A stretch of DNA of 64,000 nt from Lactifluus volemus (lineage: Eukaryota > Basidiomycota > Agaricomycetes > Russulales > Russulaceae): positions 38,976-102,975 of the forward strand of contig WTXI01000131.1 of NCBI GenBank assembly GCA_022376515.1, in the 5' to 3' direction. This document shows, piece after piece, positions 55,001 through 64,000 of the stretch. The translations under genes and the position numbers were made by a program. Under the pieces are notes generated by a model, which saw nothing but the letters and a program-made list of their open reading frames with translations, searched no databases and had not been told where the DNA came from. Numbering within the stretch: the first letter of the stretch is position 1; every line of letters begins with the position of its first letter.

Positions 55001-57256
55001 GGAGACTTTTTGGATTGGTGAATGATGGATCGCGTTTGTGGGATATTTTGGGATGGCGATAGCAAGAAGCGCTCCGCATATCTATATCTCCGCATTGCCC
55101 TTCACCCATCCTCTTCCATATCTAAGCACTACATCCACCTATTCCCTCTACATTCTCTGGAACGCGGGCAGTTGTCTCATTGGCCGCGTGGAAATGGAGA
55201 TTCAGGCACATAGTGGACCAGTCGACTTGTTGCGTTTCTCGACGGGCAGCGGATTGCCTCTGCCTCACGAGATTACATCGCGTGTGGGATGCCATAACGG
55301 GGGAGGTCGTAGTGGCCAATTTATCGGACATACCGATTGGGTCACTCTGTGCATTCTCCCGACGGGCGGCGATCGCCTCGCCTCACGACACGATTCATTG
55401 TGGGATGCCACAAGTGGAGAGGTTGTAGTGGGCCCGTTTATTGGACACACCATGCGTCTTCTGTTGCATTCTCACCAGATGGTCGGCGCATTGCCTCAGC
55501 TTCGGAGATCGCACATTTGCATGTGGGATGCTGCAACGGGAGGTCGTAGCGGGTCCGTTTACTGGACACACCGATGGTCGTTCTGTTGCATTCTCGCCGG
55601 ATGGCCAGCGCATTGCCTCGGCCTCAACGACAATTCGCATGTGGGATGCCGCAACAGGAGAGGCGTAGCGTCCGTATACTGGCCACACCGAAGTTGGTCT
55701 GTTGCATTCTCACCAAACGGGCAGCACATCGCCTCGGCCTCATGACTGCACATTCGCGTGTGGGATGCCACAACGGGACAGCTTGTAGCGGGCCCATTCA
55801 CCGGGCACAAAGATGTCTTCTCTGTGCATACTCGCCAGACGGCCAGCGCATCGCATCAGCCTCGCAAGATCTCACGGTTCGTGTGTGGGATGCCTCAACA
55901 GGAGATGTCGTAGCGGGCCCGTTTACTCAAAACATCGATTCCATCTTTTCTGTTGCGTTCTCTCCGGACGGGCAGCGGATCGCCTCAGCCTCGGGAGATC
56001 ACGATTCGCATCTGGAATGCTGCAACAGGAGGTCTCGTAGCTGGCCCGTTTACTGGCCACACCAATTCGGTTTTTCTGCTGCATTCTCTCCGGACGGACA
56101 GCGCATCGCCTCGCCTCTGCAGATTGCAAGATTTGCCTGTGGGATGCCGCAACAGGAGAGATCGTAGCGGGTCCGTTCACTGGACACACCAAATCGGTCT
56201 TTGCTATTGCATTTTCACCAGATGGGCAGGTCATTGCATCGGCCTCTGGGGATACACGATTCGCATCTGGAATGCCACAACAGGAGAGGTCGTAGCGGGC
56301 CCGTTTGACCACCCCGATGAGGTCAGCTCTGTTGCATTCTCGCCGGATGGACAACACATCGCCTCGGCCTCATACGATTGCATGGTTCGCGTGTGGGATG
56401 TCACAACAGGAGAGGTCGTAGCGGGTCCATTCACTGGACATACCGAACCTGTCTCTCTGTTGCGTTTCACCAAACGGGCAACACATCGCATCGGCTTCAG
56501 AAGATTTCACAATTCGCGTGTGGGATGCCACAACAGGAGACGTCGTAGTCGGCCCGATTACCGGACACACCGGTGTCTATTCTGTTGCATTCTCGCCAGA
56601 CGGGCAATGCATCGCCTCAGGCTCGGAGATTGCACGATTCGCATGTGGGATAGTGAAACAGGAGCGGCCGTAGCAGGCCGTTTACTGGACACACCTATCC
56701 TGTTGCTTCTGTTGCATTCTCACCTGATGGGCAACGCATCGCATCAGCCTCATACGATACCACAATTCGGGTGTGGGATGCCGCAACGGGAGAAGTCATA
56801 GCAGGGCCGTTCACTGGACATACCAATTTTATCAACTGTGTTGCATTCTCCCCAGATGGGCAGCACATGATCTCGGCCTCTTCTGATCACACGATTCGCA
56901 TGTGGGATGTTGCAACAGGAGAGTGCCTAGCAGGGTCATCTAATGGATCTACCGAATCACCCCTTACTGTTACGGACAGGCAGTCCATCGCCTCGGCCCC
57001 GCGAGACCACACAATTTGCGTGAAGGGCAGCACGAAAGATTTTGACTTTATAGACAAGCTTTCAATCAATAGTGACGGTTGGATATGTGGGGATGAGGGA
57101 CAACTTTATTTATGGATTCCACGGGTTCATCGACCGTACCTTCAGAGATCTAACACTGTTTGGATTGCAGGCGGACATAATACCCAACTCGATTTTTCAA
57201 AATTTGTTCATGGACCAGATTGGGCTACACTATATCTTCATGGTTCATCTGGATAG
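52039..57256 (+). pseudogene. C2-NACHT-WD40 NLR pseudogene, copy C
   Basis: All parts of the family are present in order, in broken frames. The C2-like exons keep their start (MQPTLLQLQVT) and frame (LPRIKTPFGKKRQFYVTVTD). The helical exons follow (SAVDIIKRVMDAVGSIAA; DDKVRALFEAIRDAFDF). NACHT, with GQAGTGKSS, loses its frame just after ARRFENK; later blocks (PILVIDALDESGD, LYMDDAKLAARTEQDICVYI, VFQWAAVACGFINSPPA) lie in different frames. The WD40 region has about a dozen recognisable units with small indels in most. Only the last two repeats and the cap ([25 protein letters not shown]) are again in one frame, from 56771 to the stop at 57256. Small indels outnumber stop mutations. It may be a pseudogene, or in part affected by sequence errors. 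Confidence 0.8.
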
Positions 57257-57469
57257 ACTTACGCACAGTGCACTACTAGTAAACTTATGTTTTGTAGCTG
57301 CTCTCAGCCCCAGACGAGCTATCTATCGATCATAACATCCAGTCAAGTCATCACGGCGGAGACGTCCATTCGGATATTCTGAACTATCAATTTCAAGTCG
57401 TCGCAGTTTACTTGTTTCCATATCGCATCTGCCTCCCTACAGGAGTTTACCTTGATGCCTTTATTAGAC

Positions 57470-58330
57470 CTCTGATTTATATAGTGCAGGTTGTACGCAG
57501 ACTACGAAGATGCCCTCGGCTTCCCTCACGAGAGGTCCACCTGCGATCGAGAAGGTATCCTTGTACTGTAATATAAGGTGAGGGTAGGGGGGCGGGGGTG
57601 CACGTGGCATGGTGGGATTGAGCCCTGGCGTCCTAGCCGTGGTCTTCTGGCAGCGGGTCGCGTCTCTCACTGGGCGCCCACAGGCTGTGAGTGAGGCCTC
57701 TAAAACTCCGCCAAAGATAATGTTGGTCTCGGGTGTGGGGACAGCGGGGGTTAGATGATGATCTCTCTCAGCGCTATAGAGGTAGCATTCGGTGATGACG
57801 TGGGATGGAGTTTGTATAGCGGTGAGGCGACATTGGCATCCATGTGGGTCGGGGGCTCGCGGCCAGTGGCACGCCAAGAACTCACCTGTGAATCCATGAT
57901 CAATTAGTAAGTGGATTGCGGCGCAAAATCGGGACGAGGTGTAAGGGCGCGATAGACAGGGGCGTGACGGGTTCTATGAGCCATCTTTTTGCCACTTCTC
58001 AATAGATAGCTTGGCTGCACGCGGGGAGGACTCATCCGTTATGGCAGTAACAGTTGTTGCCTCTGAGTCGACGAGTTTGAGACGATCAATTAGGCCAAAG
58101 TCACGCCTGGCTGGGGCCCATTTGAGTTGTCATATCGGATAATGAACTGACAATCAGGGAGAATGAAGGAGTCAGTGGTGAGGATGGAAACTAGGAGAGG
58201 AGAACTGTTTGCGCAGTTCCAGGGCCAGCTCGGTCGCGACGGAGAGGGTACGGAGGACCGCCTCCCGGAGTGTAGCTGGCGTGCTAGTGTGATGTGCCAA
58301 TTCACGGCTGCTTTAATCTGGTAGGCGCTA
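57470..58330 (-). mobile_element. Non-LTR retrotransposon (LINE) 3' remnant
   Basis: Minus-strand frames give HLLIDHGFTGEFLACHWPR, then DPHGCQCRLTAIQTPSHVI and TECYLYSAERDHH, the zinc-knuckle-like C-terminal end found after the RNase H domain of fungal LINE polyproteins. Upstream, DSEATTVTAITDESSPRAA and a frame starting MNWHITLARQLHSG fit the RNase H end. Frames are broken and the reverse transcriptase is absent. It is a dead 5'-truncated insertion between NLR copies C and D. Confidence 0.6.
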
Positions 58331-58832
58331 GATTGTGTCTTGCGGTAAATTACATCATCTTTCTTTTTTAAGTCAGCACTTCTATTCCGAGAAGAGGTGG
58401 AGGGAGAATACAGGTAGCGTAGTCTGATCTACTGGACGGGTTGGTCAGGTAAAGGTGGGAGCGCCTCTGGGCGTGGGGCACTGGCAAGGAGGTAAATATA
58501 CACTATGTGGTGGGGTTTACAACGCTATCCCGGGCTCCAGGTGCGTCTTGGGCGAAAAAAGGCTTGGGAGTCAAGGGAGCGAACCATGGCTTTCCCCGCT
58601 TGCAGGCTCCGGAGGAATGTGATTACATCATCTTCACAACACGTTACGACACGTGATATGTAGCGTAATAATCCGGCCCGGGATCGTCTTGTTCAACATA
58701 CCTTCCCGTGGAACCGTGTATTTAGTGTCACTGGCAGTAAGAATACTGTAGTAGAGGCGATGTCCTCCAATGTTGACTATTACTACAGCTCTGCCACAAT
58801 ATCTACAGATAACTAGCGTTCAGGTCATCGAA
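58331..58832. other. 5' flank of NLR copy D
   Basis: The last about 200 bp match the flank of copy C. The rest has no recognisable gene. Confidence 0.35.
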
Positions 58833-61800
58833 ATGCAACCGATCTTGCTCCAGCTCCAGGTCACTGGTACGTGGTCCTACTGACGTTGCTCTGGTATTCC
58901 AAGTCTGTTTTCCCTGTTAGTCCTTAGGGCGCACAACATTCCCCGCATCAAGAACCACCTCTGGAAAAAAGGACAATTCTATGTCACCGTGACTGACGGG
59001 TCGAGACATGGGCAAACACGATCTGTGCGGAGCGTCGGACAACGCGTGGAGTGGAACGAGGATATTGAGCGTTGTGAGAGATCTCGTAATTTTATTACTG
59101 TTTGCAACTGATCAGTGTCTCTTGTAGTGCCATACAACCACTCTCCGCCATTACAGTTTCTCTTTATGCGAAAAGCACCATACATAAAGACATCCTGATT
59201 GGAAGGAAGGAGATTGCCACCGAATCCCAAAATGGTCCGTCTTTCCCTTAGATTTATAACCCATCTGGCTGAGCATCCTGCATGTAGAACTAGATATTGT
59301 TTTGAGCAGCACAGCTGGACATCCAACGGAGTTGGCCACAGTCTTAACGATCACGATTACTCCTGTGCGACCAGACGCGGACAACCAGACGGACTTGACA
59401 GGTGCTGCTCTCCATCGTGCTGAGAAAGCTATGATACCATGGAAACATGGAGCGGTGCTGTTGATATCATCAAGCGGGTAATGGATGCCGTCGGCTCAAT
59501 CGCAGCAGTATGCCCAATTTCATTCCGCTCATCACCCTTTGCTGAGCTAACTTGAGCTCCTCAGTTGCATCCCTACGCAAACCTAGCATGGAGTCTACTC
59601 TCAAAGATTCCAGAGGTACGTCTCCTTGCGTAGTCAGGGGATCCGGGACATTCACCTGTTTTCACCCCGCTGCCAGACTTTGTTGCAACAAGTTGGACGT
59701 GATGACAAAGTCCGAGCATTATTTGAAGCGATACGCGATGCGTTTGACTTCGCAAAGGATGCCGACGCTCTACGGAACATCAATCCAGAGTCTAGACAAG
59801 CAAGAATCTTAGAGGAGATGTTACAGTGCGTCTCTGAAATTGGGACATTTATCAGATTATATGCGGAGCATGTACAAGTCGGTACGTCATTATTGCCTCT
59901 CTGGTTGGTGATTATAGACATATGTTTACAGGAACGCGGACTTGGAAGAATATCTTCGGTCAAGTCGATGGAGAAATTGAACGGTATCGCACGACCCTCG
60001 TCCGACTGCGAGATGATTTCCTCGCGCGTGCTGTTGTCACCACCGAGGTTGCCGTGCTTGGGATACAGAATGAGTCAGTAACATACAAGCTAACGTGAGT
60101 AAAATGCAAGACAAGGTGAGTAATACTACTTCAACCAAGTAGGGCTTTCTCGACTCATCGGGTACATTCACAGCTGTCAAGCCAAGCATCAGAAGTTGGT
60201 GCGTAATAACATCGTCGTTCGTCGATCTGACAAGACTCGGACAGAATTCGGCGCAATAATCAGAGAATTGCCTTACAAGGGAGGCTGGCGACACGGCAAT
60301 AAGAAGCGCTGTCTTCCTGGCACACGCGTCGATTTCCTAGAGTACATCATCAAGTGGGTCGAGAATCCAGAATCCGATCGTGGACTCGTCCTCCTCGGCC
60401 AAGCAGGAACAGGGAAGTCATCGATTGCACACGAAGTGGCACGTCGATTCGAGAACAAGTGTCTCGGCTCTTATTTCGCCTTCCTCCGAAAGGAACAGTC
60501 AAAGACGAGGCTTACCAGCTCTTCACGACACTTGCTCGGATCTGTCCGATCGCAATCCTGCTTTTAAAGTAGCTCTCGGCAGAGTCGTGAAGGATAACTC
60601 GTCTCTTGTGGTACCCGAGACTATCGCACACTCTTCGAATCTCTCCTCCTTGAACCGCTCAAGAACCTGAAGTCCGTGACCCAATCCTCATCGTTATGAT
60701 GCACTGGATGAAAGTGGAGATGCAACCGGTAAAAATGGACTACATATATTTCTCTCTCGACATCTCTTCGAGCTCCCGCCAAATTTTCGCATCTTGGTCA
60801 CCTCAAGGCCGGAGGATGGTATCTGCGTTCGCCAAAGCGTTATCTGTCGACCCTCCACATGGACGATGCACTGGCTGCCAGGACGGAGCAAGACATTTGC
60901 CGTGTATATTGAAAACGAGCTCCCTCTGGCATTTTTCTTGACCATGGTATCAAACTAGCAAAAGCTGCAGAGGGCGTATTTCAGTGGGCAGCCGTCGCGT
61001 GCGGGTTCATTAATAGCCCTCCTGCTACTTTTGGGTTTAGCAAGAAAAAGTGCGTTCAGCGCCTGTTGACACTCTCGAGATCTCAATGGGGAAGATCCGT
61101 TGGACAAGCTATACGAAGAAGTTCTGAAGGATACTTCAAACCGCATGAAGCACGGGTTCTATTTCGGTCGGTGATGGGACAACTTTTTGCTGCGGCCAAG
61201 CCCCTCTCTCTTCGTTCCTTGATAACCCTGCGACGACATGCCCCCATTGATGACCCGAGGATTCTGAACCCATTATTGAAATGCTTCGTCACCTCGGCTC
61301 GCTGCTGAGTAACGTGACATCATCCGATGAAACGCGTCCTATTGTTCCTCTCCATACCTCATTCCGCGATTTTCTAACAAATAAGAAGAATGACGTGTTT
61401 TATGTGGATCTTGGGGAAGCCCACTATCAGTTAGCCCATTCCTGCCTTGGACTAATGCTGGATAACCTCAAATTCAACATCTGTGAGCTCGAGTCGTCGT
61501 ATATCTTCAACAGCGACATCCCAGACATGGATTCTCGAATTGCTAAACATATCCCACCGGCTCTATCGTATGCTTGCCTTTTCTGGGCGGACCATTTAAA
61601 GCATCTTGATTTCGAACACGATCTCTTCACGAAACTTCAATCCTTGTTCGAGACGAAATTTTTTTTTGGCTGGAGGTGCTCAGCATCGAGAACAGTGTGG
61701 GCTTTGCTTCACGAGCATTGCCATCTTTGAAGACATGGTTACGATCTTCCCAACCGAAGGTACGTATACCCTATAATTGAATACGACATGTAGTGACTAT

Positions 61801-64000
61801 TGCGTAAGGTGCAACAGCCTTCCGAAGCGATGATCGAGAATTCATTGGCATTAGTGAATGATGCATCCACGTTTGTGCGGTATTTTGGGAGCCGATAGCA
61901 AGAAGCGCTCCGCATATCTATATCTCTGCCTTACCCTTCACACCATCCTCTTCCCACATCTATAAGCGCTACATCCACCTATTTCCTCGAAAATTGTCAC
62001 TGGAACGCGGCAGTTGTCTCACTGGCCAGCATTGGAAATGGAGATCCTGGCACATACCGACGAAGTTAACTCTGTTGCGTTCTCGCCGGATGGGCAGCGG
62101 ATCGCCTCTTCCTCACTAGATGGTACGATTCGCGTGTGGGACGCCATAACAGGGGATGTCGTAGTGGGCCAGTTTATCGGACACACTGATGAGGTCGTCT
62201 CTGTTACATTCTCGCCAGACGGGCGGCGCATCGCCTCGGCCTCGTCTGACCGCACGATTTATGTGTGGGATGCAACATCAGGAGAGTTTATAGTCGGCCC
62301 TTTTATTGGACACACCGACGTGGTCTATTTTGTTGATTTCTCACCAGATGGTCGGCGCGTTGCCTCAGCTTCGAAGGATCACACAATTCGTGTGTGGGAT
62401 GCTGCAACAGGAGAGGTTGTCGCGGGTCCGATCACTGAACACAATGCACCAGTACATTGTGTTGTATTCTCGCCGGACGGGCAGCGCATTGCCTCGGCCT
62501 CTGCAGATTGTACCATTCGCTTTGGAGTGCCACGACAGGAGAGGTCATGGCAGCCCGTTTATTGGACATACTGATTGGGTCAACGATGTCGTATTCTCGT
62601 CGGACGGGCAGCGCATTGCCTCGGCCTCAGACGACTGCACGATTCGCGTGTGGGATGCCACAACTGGACAGGTTGTAGCAGGCCCATTCACTGGGCATAC
62701 CGGATATGTCTTTTCTGTGGCATTCTCGCCGGACGGCCAGCGCATCGCATCAGCCTCTTATGACTGCTCGATTCGCATATGGGATGCCACAACAGGAAAT
62801 TGTAGCGGGCCCGTTTACTGAAAACATCGATACGTCTTTTCTGTTGCATTCTCTCCGACGGGCAGAGCATCGCCTCAGCCTCGGGAGATTTCACAATTCG
62901 CATCTGGAATGCCGCAACAGGAACTATCAGAGCGGGCCCATTTACTGGACACAACAGTTCGGTATTTTTTGCTGCATTCTCACCAGATGGACAGCGCATC
63001 GCGTCAGGCTCTGCAGATTGCAAGATTTGCTTGTGGGATGCCGCCACAGGAGACCTGTAGCGGGTCCGTTTTCCGGACACACTAGATCAATCCTTGCTGT
63101 TGCGTTTTCACCAGATGGGCAGCGTATTGCCTCGACCTCCGGGGATTTCACGATTCGCATTTGGGATGCCACAACAGGAGCGGTTGTGTTCTCACTCACC
63201 GACCAGGTCGGATCTTCTGCATTCTCACTCACCGATCAGGTCGGACCTTTTGCATTCTCACCAGACAGGAAACACATCGTCTGCGCCTCATTACGATTTG
63301 CGCGATCCGCGTGTGGGACGTCACAACAGGAGACGTCGTAGCGGGTCCATTCAACGGGCATACTCGATTCATCAATCTGTTGCGTACTCGCCAGACGGAC
63401 AGCGCATCGCATCAGCCTCTCAAGATCTCACGATTCGCGTGTGGGATGCCGCAACAGGAGACGCGGTGGCGGGCCCATTTACTGGACACACAAGCGAAGT
63501 CAATTCCGTTGTATTCGCACCAGATGGTCGACGAATCGCTTCAGGGTCGCGAGATTCTCACGATTCGCATGTGGGATGCCACAACAGGAGAGGCCGTAGC
63601 AGGTCCGTTTACTGGACACACCGGCCCGGTCTTTTCTGTTGCATTCTCTCCAGACGGGACAACGCATTGCCTCGGCCTCTGCAGATTGTACCATTCGCAT
63701 GTGGGATGCCACGACAGGGGGGGGTCATGGTATTTACTGGACATGCCGATTGGGTCAACTCCGTCGCGTTCTCACCAGATGGGCGACTTATCACTTCGGC
63801 CTCAGCAGATCACACAATTCGCTTATGGGACGTTACAACAGGAGAGTACGTAGGAGACTCGTCTCTGTTTACTGCGTACTGCGGACACCGAAAGCTGATT
63901 CACACCGCACAGACAGTCCATCGCGTCGGCCTCGCGAGAACATATGATTCTCGTAAAGGGAAGAACTGAAGAAATTGAGAAGATCTATTCTATAGACAAA
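58833..64000 (+). pseudogene. C2-NACHT-WD40 NLR pseudogene, copy D, cut by the window edge
   Basis: Parallel to copy C, about 6.8 kb downstream. Starts at the ATG of MQPILLQLQVT, with a C2-like exon in frame (IPRIKNHLWKKGQFYVTVTD) and a helical exon (DDKVRALFEAIRDAFDFAKD). The NACHT P-loop block is intact (LVLLGQAGTGKSSIAHEVAR), but the frame is lost after LRKEQSK. A long in-frame block near 61281-61730 (SSDETRPIVPLHTSFRDFLT) and the first four to five WD40 repeats (62014-62520) are open. Most later repeats carry small indels. The final repeat has IRLWDVTTGE near 63830, and the cap is beyond the edge. Like copy C it decays mainly by indels. It could in principle recombine with the other copies. 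Confidence 0.8.

Noticed and set aside
52039..64000. Repeat-induced point mutation as the cause of decay in NLR copies C and D
   Set aside because: The lesions are mostly small indels; I see no excess of C-to-T type stops or AT shift relative to copies A and B.
1..64000. tRNA, rRNA, CRISPR arrays or bacterial operon features
   Set aside because: None recognised by eye; gene structure is clearly eukaryotic. tRNA genes cannot be fully excluded without a dedicated scan.

Overview
The window looks like nuclear DNA of a filamentous basidiomycete, most likely an Agaricomycete. Genes are intron-dense (about 50-60 nt GT-AG introns, some extremely short exons). It carries a DUF6534 membrane protein, C2-NACHT-WD40 NLRs with the C-terminal cap usual in mushroom-forming fungi, a basidiomycete-type PFA4, NAF1 and a tandem-bromodomain RSC4-like protein. 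No species can be named from the sequence alone. All splice models were assembled by hand from reading frames and splice signals.

Layout. 0.6-2.0 kb: an eight-exon DUF6534 gene. 2.7-14.3 kb: two tandem minus-strand NLR genes (copies A and B, about 6.15 kb apart), each with 14 WD40 repeats. B reads intact; A has lost its start codon and the frame of its C2-like exon. 14.9-29.2 kb: a complete CutC gene and an intact delta-9 acyl-CoA desaturase with C-terminal cytochrome b5 domain, followed by a duplication zone. That zone holds a relic NLR piece, three CutC 3' fragments, two intact minus-strand desaturases in a 3.26-kb tandem array and one desaturase pseudogene. 29.2-32.5 kb: a decayed unrecognised gene. 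32.5-42.9 kb: desaturase copy 5, a small secreted protein, NAF1, a Tc1/mariner-like transposase relic, desaturase copy 6 and a NAF1 pseudogene. 43.2-51.4 kb: an ordinary single-copy block (PEHE-like protein, an Arg/Ser-rich protein, the palmitoyltransferase PFA4, an RSC4-like protein). 52.0-64.0 kb: two plus-strand NLR copies (C and D) broken by many small indels and separated by a LINE relic.

The window is a mosaic of local duplications of three units: NLR, CutC-desaturase and desaturase-NAF1. The most notable feature is the desaturase gene structure. To rebuild the canonical histidine boxes, every copy that covers the site needs a 3-nt exon (CAT) supplying one histidine of the third box, and the intact copies also need a 5-nt exon just before the second box. 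A MITE with TA target-site duplication sits in one CutC fragment, and the tandem paralogue preserves the empty site. NLR copies A and B differ mainly at the same few positions of each WD40 repeat, as expected for a diversifying recognition surface.
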